Shown here: positions 44,810 to 55,087 of the stretch, in pieces
Layout: every line of letters starts with the position of its first letter
Numbering within the stretch: position 1 is the first letter of the stretch
Source of the DNA: Macrothele yani
Lineage: Eukaryota; Arthropoda; Arachnida; Araneae; Macrothelidae
Reading direction: 5' to 3'
Assembly: GCA_039090855.1 (NCBI GenBank)
Contig: CM077005.1
Coordinates: forward strand, 79,232,607-79,296,606
DNA length: 64,000 nt
Program-made: the position numbers and the translations under genes
The notes under the pieces: generated by a model
Told to the model about the DNA's origin: nothing
The model's database searches: none
The model's input: the letters and a program-made list of their open reading frames with translations, nothing else

Positions 44810-46930
44810 TAAATTTAAAGTGAAATCAGGGCAAAAGGTATTTTTTCAAAGTAGAGGTATTTTATTTAAAAGTGATGTAGAGGGTGCTGATGAAAGTGCT
44901 GATAGCTCCAGCGACATTGGTTCTTCAGAAGAAATGACTGATGTTGAGAAGAAAGAATCAGTAGAAAAGCTCAGTTCATCTTTTACTGAGGTGGGTTGTA
45001 CTCCTTTAAAATTACATGCCCTTGGTGAACATAGCAAGGCATCTTATCTTGTATCTTATGGAAGAGAAAAGTTTAAAAAATATATCAAGTTGAAACACAT
45101 GGGGTAATTAATACTGACTTAAATCAAGCTGTTCTTTCCATGTAACACAGCCACAGAAATTTGAAAACATCGTCCTGGAACAGGAATCGAACTCGCATCT
45201 CCCGATTTTCGCTCGAGTGTGTTAACCATTACACCACCCAGGACAACGAAATGCAGTCATTTTTGTTTGGATTTAGTTGTCCTGGCTGATGTAATGGTTA
45301 GCGTACTGGAGCACAAATCGGGAGATTCCCGTTCCAAAACAATGACATTTTCGAATTTCTGTGGCTGTGTTACATGGAAAGAACAGCTTGATTTAAGTCA
45401 GTGTAAGTTAAAAAAAAATCAGGCAAATGTAGAAAAAAAAAAAAAAATGATAAAATTACTAGAGGTTGAGACTCCAACAAAAGATGCCAAAATATGTAGG
45501 CATGTGGAAGAGAAATATGGACAGATCTGTAGAGATCAAGAAAGACAAATTGAAATCCATTTCAAGGGATAAGAAAATTCAACTACTAACCATTTCTGCT
45601 TCATTGACATAGACACAGAAAAAAATACAAGAAATATTTGTGTGCCTGGCTGTGCTGTTCATCATGCTCAGAGACTTGTTAAAAAAAGAGATTTTTAGTT
45701 GAACCAGACCCTAGATGTGGGAAAAAACTGAAATCATTGATTTAGTGAGAAACTTGTATGAGAATGATGAGCAGTCTAGAGTTATGCCTAGAATGAAAGA
45801 TATAGTGAGCACAGAAAAAATAATAATAATAATAAATTACTAGAGAAGGCAACTGATTTTGGGTAACTTTTGTGAATTGTATTCGAGTTTCAAGTGTGTG
45901 TCTGCTGATATTAAGATGAGTTTTTTCTAAATTTTGTGCTTTGTGACCAATATGGTGCATTTTAGCTGGTGCCAACAGCATCCACTCAGTATGTGTATGC
46001 ACAATTCACCAAAATGTCATACTACTTCATGCTGCATAAATTGAAGGCAGCTATAAGGATATTATGAAGTTTTTAGCACGTGAAGAAGCAAAGAGGGAAT
46101 GCATGCTCAGACACTGCAGAGTCCCCAAAACCACATCCAGTGGCCACTTAAAATCCATATTTGAAGATTATGATGAGAGTGAAATTATTGAGTTTTCTCA
46201 AATGGGCATCAACTGACAGTTCACAGGTAGTAAAATGTTCATCAACACTTGATGATTTAGCCAAGATTGAAAAACTGATTCCACACACTTTTATAGCTCA
46301 AAGAAAATGTGCCATCAGGTACAGCAATAATTTTGATGGACTTCAGTGAGAACCACTCTTTTACAACCCAGGATGAAGCCCAATGGTAGCACTGGACTTC
46401 TGAGTCATGTACTGTTCATCCTGTCATTTTACATTGTTGGAACTCTAATGCAGAAAAGACTGTTTCACCACACTGTGTCATATCTGATGACCTTAAGCAT
46501 GATATGGTTTACAAAACCCAAGAAACATTTGTGAATTTTGTCAAAGAAATTTTTCCACATATCAGGAAAATGCATTTGTTCAGTGACAGGAGTACTGAAC
46601 AGTATAAAAACAAGTACAACTTCCTCAACTTGTGTCTACATGAGGAAGACTTCCAGCTGAAGGCATGGTTGTCATTTTTTGCAACAAGTCGTGGAAAATC
46701 AGAATGTGATAGGATTGGTGGGCCAGCAAAATGCTTAGCTCGAAAGGAAAGTCCCCAGAGACTACTTTTGAGACAGATCACAACAACTGCTACATTTTTC
46801 AAATTTTGTGAAACAAACATAACAAAAGTCGATTTCCACTTTATTTATAGATTCAACCTGTTCTGCTCTTGCAAACTGGTTCAAAGACATTTCCTGGTAC
46901 TAGAACTTTCCATAATTTCAAGCCTCTAGA
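44810..46930 (+). pseudogene. DDE transposase-like gene of the 40.6-48.2 kb element
   Basis: The pieces read in order. An acidic Ser-rich segment leads to CTPLKLHALGEHSKASY near 45010-45060. The SINE pair (45112-45403) interrupts it. A lysine-rich coiled part with KYGQICRDQERQIEIHFKG runs to 45570. A degenerate YENDEQSRVMP leads to a HSVCVCTIHQNV block near 45985-46010. Then FLAREEAKRECMLRHC, HTFIAQRKCAIRYSNNF, LFSDRSTEQYKNKYNFLNLC and FFATSRGKSECDRIGG (46670-46730). I recognise this series as a widespread arthropod transposase-like family but cannot name its superfamily. Aspartates in FSDR and SECDRIGG are candidate catalytic or structural residues. Many stops and shifts are present. Confidence 0.6.
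45112..45403. repeat. Head-to-head pair of tRNA-derived SINEs
   Basis: The left arm, minus strand, and the right arm, plus strand (45278-45403), are inverted copies ending in TTCTGTGGCTGTGTTACATG and GATTTAAGTCAGT. In the left copy 45172-45244 folds as a tRNA: TCCTGGG/TCCAGGA acceptor, GTGT/ACAC D stem, CTCGA/TCGGG anticodon stem, and a GTTCGATTCC B box. The T stem has a mismatch and position 33 is C, so it is not a working tRNA. The right copy has a degenerate B box. The pair sits in the DDE gene. Confidence 0.75.
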
Positions 46931-47530
46931 TTCCTTAGGCGCTATTGTAGCTAGAAGGATCAGCGCCGATGAGGAACACTTTCACAATCACTGAAAAACT
47001 GTCACTTATCATTTGTAACAGCAGATGATTTGTACCCCATTTGTTACATTGCTTGTAAATATGACCACTTGTGATATTTTGCAATGGTATCTACAATGAA
47101 TAAAGATGAAGGCGATGTTACTCTATATAGTTTCTTCGTCCTAATTCCTAATGTAATTCCATTAGGAATTACATAATATAATAATGTAATTCCTAATGAA
47201 CCATCATGATTTTACTGGCCAGGGCATGAAGATTCCTGTGCGGTACCAGTTCCTCATGTGCTTGCTGTTGTTGATATTCCACAGACAACATCTGGAAGAA
47301 CCTGCCACTTCTCAAAGGACTGCATGAGGTCAATGTAGGGGGAAATGGTACATTTGGAGGTTATAATACATAGAAAAAACCTGGAGCTTTGTGGTCTAGA
47401 AGGTAAAAATTTGTACCTAACTTCTGTAAGTAAACTTATTATATGTGGTATCAATACTCATTCATTTCATTCCTTTTATTAAAAATGTACACAGTATTAA
47501 ACTAGAATTATTTAAAAAACCCATGTTTTC
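46931..47530. other. 3' part of the DDE transposon before its right arm
   Basis: No further coding signal. A small palindrome ATTCCATTAGGAAT with a repeated TAATTCCTAATG lies near 47149-47200. Confidence 0.4.
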
Positions 47531-48243
47531 TGTCTTTTAGAGATAAGTAACTAAAAATGGTGCTCCCCATCAACAAATCACTAAGAATCAAAAATATGTA
47601 AAATTTTAAGCTCTACAAGTTTGTCCCTGTAGTTTTTTTAGATAAGAGTTGTAGATTTTGAGTGAAGTTGGAAAATAGTCATCCAGAAAAAGTGCACAAT
47701 ATTTGCAGAAGGAATAAAGAAACAACCCGTTTTATTCCTGGGTAGGTTAGAACATATCTCTAGACTCATTAAAAAATATAAATGTTAGGGTTATGTCTTT
47801 CCCTCACACTGATAATTCAGTTTTTAGTAAACCATGTTTTCCACAGTAAAAAATAAGGTTAAGAATATTTTATTATATTTTTAGTGAACCAAAACACATA
47901 TTTGGACTGTTCACATATTTTTTCTGAAATCCTCATGCTTTTGTTGACAAGTCATAAAATTTTAAAAAGGTTGAATGAATGACTTGTGAGTAAGATGAAA
48001 TTTTTTTGGTAAGCATGCACAGCTTGTTATAGAAGGCCTTGGGAATGGTACAAAATGAGAATTCACTGAAAATTTTAAAGACTGTAAAATTGAAACCAGA
48101 TGAGGTACATGGGAAAAGTTTTATGTGATTACTTAACCACTATGAAGGAATTGAGTATACCAAGTTTAACCAAAATCTGAGGATATGGATGTCAAAACAA
48201 TTTTTTTTTTTTCTCTTTTGGTTGAATTGATGTGGAATGGCCC

Positions 48244-49968
48244 AGGTACTATAAATTATTTGTAATAATAACATTGACAAGTCCTATAAATTGTTTTTAA
48301 TAATGACATCAACTTGCCTTTAAAGTTTGTCCAATTTGTCTTTACTATTGACATGAAAAAAATCACCAGGTTGATGTGGTCTTAAATGTTTTACTTCAAA
48401 CATTTTGGTGTAGAAAAAAATCTACATCTTTCTTTTTTTCTTTTTTCTTTTTTTTTTTCTCTCTCCTAAAATAAAAATTTTGATTTTAGAAAAATCTTTT
48501 CTTTGTAAAAGTGAAAGTTTAATATGATTATGTTCAGACTTCAGTAAACACAACACAGGAAAAACACAGGATCGTATGTGTGTCTCCAGTCCTCTCAAGG
48601 TTAGTGAGAGCAGATTATCTCTATTGAAGAATCCTACGCATGCAGACTTCTCAAGTGCTGAGGATCCTTCATTGGTGCATTTCAAACTCAGTTATGTGAT
48701 TTTGAGGAAAAGCGCAGACTACATGCTCACTTTGATGAAGGGGAACACACAATGACAGTGAAAAATGGGAGTGAGGGTAAGAGAGGAAGCAAAAGAAAGT
48801 AGACTCAGAGCAGTTTTATCTATGGAGGCATTCTATATATCACTGTTCAAAAAAGGTTTTGGCTTTTAAACTTTGGGTGGGGGTGGACCCCACTCTTTGC
48901 GACTGTGCAAAATATTATAATTCTTCCTTCCTGGCAATCAGACTCACTTGTGCAGCTGCATTTTTTGACCAAATTTTAAGTACAAGTATGAGCATGGACT
49001 GATCTCTTGTTATTGTTATCAGTCATGTATGGTGCTTATTTGCTCATGCATCATTAGAATAGAGGTATGTACTTCCTTTATAATTTTTTTTCCTTGGTTA
49101 TGATTGAACCTAAATCAAGCAATGACAGGCCGTTTGGTAACATTGAATCAACATATATTGGCCCAGGTGATTAGAGACTATCATTCTGAATGTTGCTCCT
49201 GACCAAAAACAACTTTTAGACTTCTGTGGCAGTTTTTTGCAGTTTATGAAATTATTTTGCCTTCAGAAAGAAGAAAGATGTTACAGGGAATACTAGATCA
49301 TTCAGATAGCTGAGAAAAGCTATAAAATTGAAAGTTGAACCTTCACATTGGAACAGTTTGACAGCAAAGTTCAAAATATCATTTAGCTGTGAGAACAGCT
49401 TTGAAAGCAAAGAAAATATGTATTGCCTTGGCCTAAGACTTAAATCTTAACTGGGTTTAATTCTGTGTTTGAATTAATTATGTCTGAGCTAGTGGTATGA
49501 AAAAAAAAGGCCTGATTCCTGAAGTTTAAAATGTTTTAATGCATGGATTCATCACCAAACATGAACTGTTCACAGATGAAGCTTTGTGCTATATACAATA
49601 CATTGATACCTACAAAGATGGTGATCGTGCAAAGACGATGTATGTATCAATGTATGAACTGTTCATATGCCTTTGAACCAAACAGCAATTTTGGCAAAGG
49701 CTTTATCTGTTTGGAAACAAATAAGAACCAATGTGGTAAGAAAGCAAATGATGATTTGATCTGAAGAAGAGAGCTGACTAGCATAGCAAAAGAGTTCAGA
49801 GTGCAGCTGTAAGTGACAGCATTGCAGCTGCAAAAGATCATCCAAATAAATTGGCTGAAGTCACCAAAGAAGGAGGCTGCCACTCGTGATAGGTGTTTAA
49901 CATTAACAGAACAGGATTTTTCTGGTAATGAAAATCATCAGGAAGATAGATACATTGCTGAAGGAGAA
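48244..49968. other. Intron DNA, no gene recognised
   Basis: AT-rich with T-rich tracts near 48430-48465 and weak unrecognised frames (for example 49543-49764, which repeats ATGAACTGTTCA twice). It may hold an old element fragment continued after the PLE at 54174. Confidence 0.4.
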
Positions 49969-49980
49969 AATCAATTCATA
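49969..49980 (+). repeat. 12-bp target-site duplication (right copy 54162-54173)
   Basis: AATCAATTCATA is exact on both sides of the PLE composite. The outer sequences can be joined through one copy (GAGAA before, GCTTCAG after). Confidence 0.85.
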
Positions 49981-50084
49981 TGACGATTATGGGCAAAACG
50001 TAACAATATTAACAAATAAAGGTAACTTGATCATGCTAGTTACGTTAACTGAAAACTTTTACAAAAAGTTCGTAAGTTGGAAGC

Positions 50085-50112
50085 TTTCGACCTTATCTTA
50101 GGTCTTCATCAC
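50085..50112 (-). ncRNA. Hammerhead-like motif, inverted PLE copy
   Basis: The minus strand reads GTGATGA, GACCT, AGGTC, GAAA, the same arrangement as at 54060-54087. Confidence 0.35.
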
Positions 50113-51545
50113 GCCAATGGAGGACTAAGATTGTTGCCAGATTCTACATTTGAATTTTTCCTATTTTTGTTGCCAAAACTTAGAATTGATCTCCAGATCA
50201 ACGGAATGTAGAGAGGAGATTCGGAGTTGCAAGTCATTGAGTTGAAAATAATTTCTATGCTTTCACGGTAACGGAGGGCAAAACGATTGTCAAAAGAAGC
50301 AATTCGTTTTGCTTCGTTCCAGTGGGGAACTGCAGATGTGTCTTCCATTGTCAAAATAGACAAGGCAGTATTAGGATTGGCTTTTGAAACATCTTTTCTA
50401 TGTTCTAAAATTCTATGGTTAATGCTCCTGTATGTGCTTCCAATGTATAAGTTATCCCCAGTAGAAGAAGAGATAGGAATGCAGTAAACTCCTGGGAGGT
50501 TCAGGCTTTCAACTTTGTCCCTATCCCTTTGTAGAAGTTTCAAGATGTTTGGGGTAGATTTAATGGCAAGATGGTAACCAAAACTTCTAAAAAGAATCTG
50601 TAACTTATAAGCATAGGAAGGATGGTAAGGAACAGAACCACAGAATTTCAGGTCTTCTTTCTTGTGAGGAAGGAGGCATTCGATTTTCGAATGGTTTTCA
50701 TATTTCTTTATGAGGGAGTGGACTGTAACAGCAGGGAAACCATGGGAGAGGGCAATTGTAGAAATTTTGGAGAGTTCTTCTTGAAGAGAGAGTTAGTTGT
50801 TGCAAATGATATGAGCCCTGTGGATGTATGACTTTAATGCTGCAAGCTTGTAGAGATGCAGGGTGCAAGATTTGTAGGGAATGATGTTAGTGGCCGCAGA
50901 AGGTTTTCGATAGACGGAACGAGTAATGGAGAGATCAGCGTTTCTGCAGATAGATACATCCAGGAAATCAATTTTGTGATTTACTTCCTTATATATGGTG
51001 AGCTTAATGGAAGGGAAATTTTTCCGTAATGGAGTTGATCAGTATCTGTAGTTCAGACTCGGAATGTGGCCAGCTAATGAAAATGTCGTCTACATATCTT
51101 AACCATAGGGAAGGTTGAAAAGGGTGTAGAGGAATGATGGAAACTTCAATATGTTGCATGTAGATTTCAGCAAGCAGAGGGGAAAGAGGTGAGCCCATGG
51201 GGAGACCAGATTGTTGCCTATACACAATTTTGTTGAAAACAAAACAACTGTGTTGATGAATAGTGTGGAAACAATCATAAAGATCTTTGATAAGAGGACC
51301 GGGGGTTCAAAATGAAGAATCAATTTCTTCATGAGGAGCATGTAGGAATCAAAATATGGTACAGAGGGAAACAAAGATTCTACATCAAGAGTATACAGAT
51401 TATCACAAGGAGAAAAGGAATTAGGAAGGTTGTGGATGAAGTTTGAAGTAGAGACAACTGTATGAGGATGGTTGGCTGCCAGGGATTTGCATTTGAGGAC
51501 CAATCTCTTTTCAAGGTTTACTGCTGGAGAAAAAGAATATTCCAC
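50109..51545 (-). pseudogene. PLE protein, 5'-truncated inverted copy
   Basis: The minus strand begins inside RT at LVEYSFSPAVNLEKRLVLKC and reads YTLDVESLFPSVPYFDS. A frameshift lies at a short C run (51300-51304), then GLPMGSPLSPLLAEIYM and LRYVDDIFISWP. A second shift lies near 51015, and the GIY-YIG part is 50109-50543 (LPGVYCIP, LYIGSTYR, ILEHRK). Here the codon corresponding to the stop of the full copy is Trp (VPHWNEAKR). Confidence 0.85.
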
Positions 51546-51578
51546 TAAACGTAACTAGCGTGATCAAGTTACCTTTAT

Positions 51579-54063
51579 TTGTTAATATTGTTACGTGTTT
51601 TGCCCATAATCGTCATGTTTCAAAGCTACGCAACTTCCGGGCATTTTATTTTGGACTGGACGAAAGATTGGATTTCCTTCCGGAAACTTCGGACTCAAGT
51701 CACTAATTCTCTTTGCAGTCTTTGTTTTCTTGTTTCCTGCAAGACTTCTGGCATTCTTCCCCAAGCTTTTCAGATCTGCAAACCCATCTTCAAAGGACGG
51801 TGCCGTGCGTTACTACAGCAGACCAGCCATAACCTCCTATCTGCCGCTATCCGTGACTTGCGTTCCTCCATTGCTAAAACTGAACTTTCCTGCTACATTA
51901 GCTACCAATCACTGGCTGCTACCACTCATCCTGCTTTGCTTGATATTTTCATGGTTCGCATCAACCAAACCCTCACAGCAATTGAAGTAAATGAATATGC
52001 TCGCCATACAAAGAAATTCAATTTTCTACTCTCCAAGCAAAAAAGTCAAGCAACATCTCCGTCATCAGCCTCTACTGACAAGCCAAAGTATGTAAATCTT
52101 TCTTCTGTAACTATTCCTCCTAGCTTGGATAAATTCTTATCATTAGGCCCAAAATTTTCACCTGCTCTTCCTATCAATCTTCCACAAACTGTTTCTGTTA
52201 TAGAATCAGCCATCCACAGAACTGAGACTGTTCAGCAGCCTATCCTTCGTGCCAACGCTGCTGTTATCTTATCCAAGCAAAATTCTGTGCCAATCAAGTA
52301 CTCTTCTTCTTGTTTAAAAGAATTCAGGTCATTTACTCAGGAAAATGACCTAGCCGTATGCAAAGCAGATAAAGTTGGTTGCCCAGTCATCATTGGTAAA
52401 GAAACTCTAAACCAAAAAGTGCTTTCTTTTCTTACATCTGCTAACTGCATCCCTTTGCAGTCAGAAACCACCAACTCACTCAAAAACTCAGTTGACAGAT
52501 TAGCTAAGAAAGAAACTCTTCAATCCTTCCTTGGTGATATATCACCCCCTCCTTACTTTAGAACTCCCAGGCTCTTCCTGCAAGTGAAACTGCATAAAGC
52601 TGGTAACCCCATCAGACCTTTAGTGGAATATTCTTTTTCTCCAGCAGTAAACCTTGAAAAGAGATTGGTCCTCAAATGCAAATCCCTGGCAGCCAACCAT
52701 CCTCATACAGTTGTCTCTACTTCAAACTTCATCCACAACCTTCCTAATTCCTTTTCTCCTTGTGATAATCTGTATACTCTTGATGTAGAATCTTTGTTTC
52801 CCTCTGTACCATATTTTGATTCCTACATGCTCCTCATGAAGAAATTGATTCTTCATTTTGAAACCCCCCCCCGGTCCTCTTATCAAAGATCTTTATGATT
52901 GTTTCCACACTATTCATCAACACAGTTGTTTTGTTTTCAACAAAATTGTGTATAGGCAACAATCTGGTCTCCCCATGGGCTCACCTCTTTCCCCTCTGCT
53001 TGCTGAAATCTACATGCAACATATTGAAGTTTCCATCATTCCTCTACACCCTTTTCAACCTTCCCTATGGTTAAGATATGTAGACGACATTTTCATTAGC
53101 TGGCCACATTCTGAGTCTGAACTACAGATACTGATAAACTCAATTACGGAAAAATTTCCTTCCATTAAGCTCACCATATCTAAGGAAGTAAATCACAAAA
53201 TTGATTTCCTGGATGTATCTATCTGCAGAAACGCTGATCTCTCCATTACTCGTTCCGTCTATCGAAAACCTTCTGCGGCCACTAACATCATTCCCTACAA
53301 ATCTTGCACCCTGCATCTTTACAAGCTTGCAGCATTAAAGTCATACATCCACAGGGCTCATATCATTTGCAACAACCAACTCTCTCTTCAAGAAGAACTC
53401 TCCAAAATTTCTACAATTGCCCTCTCCCATGGTTTCCCTGCTGTTACAGTCCACTCCCTCATAAAGAAATATGAAAACCATTCGAAAATCGAATGCCTCC
53501 TTCCTCACAAGAAAGAAGACCTGAAATTCTGTGGTTCTGTTCCTTACCATCCTTCCTATGCTTATAAGTTACAGATTCTTTTTAGAAGTTTTGGTTACCA
53601 TCTTGCCATTAAATCTACCCCAAACATCTTGAAACTTCTACAAAGGGATAGGGACAAAGTTGAAAGCCTGAACCTCCCAGGAGTTTACTCTATTCCTGTC
53701 TCTTCTTCTACTGGGGATAACTTATACATTGGAAGCACATACAGGAGCATTAACCATAGAATTTTAGAACATAGAAAAGATGTTTCGAAAGCCAATCCTA
53801 ATACTGCCGTGTCTATTTTGACAATGGAAGACACATCTGCAGTTCCCCACTAGAACGAAGCAAAACGAATTGCTTCTTTTGACAATCGTTTTGCCCTCCG
53901 TTACCGTGAAAGCATAGAAATTATTTTCAACTCAATGACTTGCAACTCCGAATCTCCTCTCTACATTCCGTTGATCTGGAGATCAATTCTAAGTTTTGGC
54001 AACAAAAATAGGAAAAATTCAAATGTAGAATCTGGCAACAATCTTAGTCCTCCATTGGCGTGA
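51579..54063 (+). pseudogene. Full-length Penelope-like protein, one frameshift and one stop
   Basis: The first frame (51579-52898, starting MLILLRVLPI) has a Ser-rich N-terminal region, then AVCKADKVGCPVIIGKE (RT1), FLQVKLHKAGNPIRPLVEY and YTLDVESLFPSVPYFD. A run of nine Cs at 52864-52872 shifts the frame. The second frame, from 52858, continues with GLPMGSPLSPLLAEIYMQHI, RYVDDIF (catalytic YVDD), IDFLDVSICRN, YRKPSAATN and, after a linker, LPGVYSIP, LYIGSTYR and ILEHRKD of GIY-YIG. A TAG at about 53851 replaces Trp; the frame then runs open to TGA at 54061. The protein was complete before these two changes. Confidence 0.85.
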
Positions 54064-54087
54064 TGAAGACCTAAGATAAGGTCGAAA
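54060..54087 (+). ncRNA. Hammerhead-like motif overlapping the PLE stop codon
   Basis: GTGATGA, a stem GACCT/AGGTC around AAGATA, then GAAA (54084-54087). The core differs from CUGANGA at its first base (G for C), which argues against full activity. The gene's TGA stop lies within the motif. Confidence 0.4.
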
Positions 54088-54173
54088 GCTTCCAACTTAC
54101 GAACTTTTTGTAAAAGTTTTCAGTTAACGTAACTAGCGTGATCAAGTTACCTTTATTTGTTAATCAATTCATA

Positions 54174-54974
54174 GCTTCAGAATTGCAAAGGTTGACAAAT
54201 TTTACTGGAGCAAACACAGCCAACAATTGCGGATTGAAATTTATCATGCTGATAATCCAAGAGCACTGAAGAGTTTAATCAAATTAATTTATCATGCTGA
54301 TAATCCAAGAGCACTGAAGGGTTTAATCAAGACAAATCTTCCAGTGACTGGGAAATGTATTTGAGACAAGTTGTTTCTTCATAGTAAGCATCACATCTAT
54401 TGAGATAGCAAACACCATTTTCCATCATATTATCAATGAATTGAAGCCCTTTTCAAATAATCTAAAATGTGCAATCATGTCATCTTCAGTTGGTTTTAAT
54501 TCACATTCACTATCTTCATCTTCAAAGTCACCAGCAAATTAAAAACTTTTTGGAACACTCTGTAGAACCTTCTCGTCTGTAAGACGAGAAGTTGACCAGA
54601 ATAGCCATGTTCTTATCAGTTTTGAGTGCAACAAAGAGAAACAAAATGAAAGTTACTTCTGTGAGTGGTTTCGTTAAACAGAAAATCAGTTTGTTGAATG
54701 TAAATATTTCTGAATGCATTTTTGCAGAAGGATCTCTCATAAATTTCGTTAAATAGAGAAATTCACCAAACAGAGGTTCTTAAATAGAAGTTCCACTGTG
54801 TGTATTTTTGAAAACTTGTTTTCTGTGAGAAACTGTTGTGCAATATGGAATAAGTAATTCAGGGCTTCCTACAAATGAATCATGATATAATATGCATATG
54901 TATATGAGTGAGAGTGCTATTTCACCATAGTGTTAGCATCACTAATTATTTCTGATGTTTGTTTTCTATTGCAG
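54174..54974. other. Intron end with 48-bp tandem duplication and a possible transposase tail
   Basis: 54238-54334 is a two-copy, 48-bp tandem repeat (ATCATGCTGATAATCCAAGA). On the minus strand 54360-54540 reads FEDEDSECELKPTEDDMIAH and then broken frames, reminiscent of the tail of pogo-like transposases; weak. The stretch ends in TTTTCTATTGCAG, the acceptor of the last AFF exon. Confidence 0.45.
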
Positions 54975-55087
54975 AATTTTTCATGGAACTGGATGAAGAG
55001 TGTGGATGTCTCAGTTTGCACAGCCCCTTCTCTGCATTAGTTTACTACGTTCGCAAAGGACTCTACAAACTTAAGGATGGCACTTAA
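54975..55087 (+). CDS. lilli: AFF-family (lilliputian) terminal coding exon
   Basis: After TTTTCTATTGCAG the exon completes the split codon G|AA and reads EFFMELDEECGCLSLHSPFS, then LVYYVRKGLYKLKDGT and TAA at 55085-55087. This is the last helix pair of the AFF C-terminal homology domain (EFF-L, hydrophobic run, LV-Y-R-G). Three exons together give about 190 codons of an unbroken domain. That contrasts with the surrounding transposon debris and argues for a functional gene. Confidence 0.85.

Larger units (their letters stand above)
40572..48243 (+). mobile_element. Unclassified DDE transposon with long TIRs
   Basis: The left terminus GGGTCATTCCATGTCAGTTC and the right terminus, inverted, GGGCCATTCCACATCAATTC start arms of about 700 bp. 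The right arm is 47540-48243; the left is 40572-41168 plus 43985-44110, interrupted by other elements. Arms share long stretches at roughly 80-90% identity, for example ACTGAATTATCAGTGTGAGG. AGGT on both sides (40568-40571 and 48244-48247) may be a 4-bp TSD. It encodes a degenerate transposase at 44810-46930. Confidence 0.7.
49981..54161 (+). mobile_element. Penelope composite: inverted partial copy plus full-length copy
   Basis: 49981-51549 is a minus-strand copy covering the terminal repeat, GIY-YIG and the second half of RT. It abuts a plus-strand copy, 51550-54161, at TTCCACTAAA/CGTAACTAGC. Both carry the terminal sequence AACGTAACTAGC-TGATCAAGTT. One 12-bp TSD surrounds the pair, so it inserted as one event or was rearranged in place. 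Upstream partial copies joined to a full copy are known for Penelope elements. Confidence 0.85.

Noticed and set aside
45172..45244. Functional tRNA gene on the minus strand
   Set aside because: It folds as a cloverleaf, but position 33 is C, the T stem has a mismatch, the sequence continues into a SINE body, and an inverted partner lies next to it; it is a SINE head.
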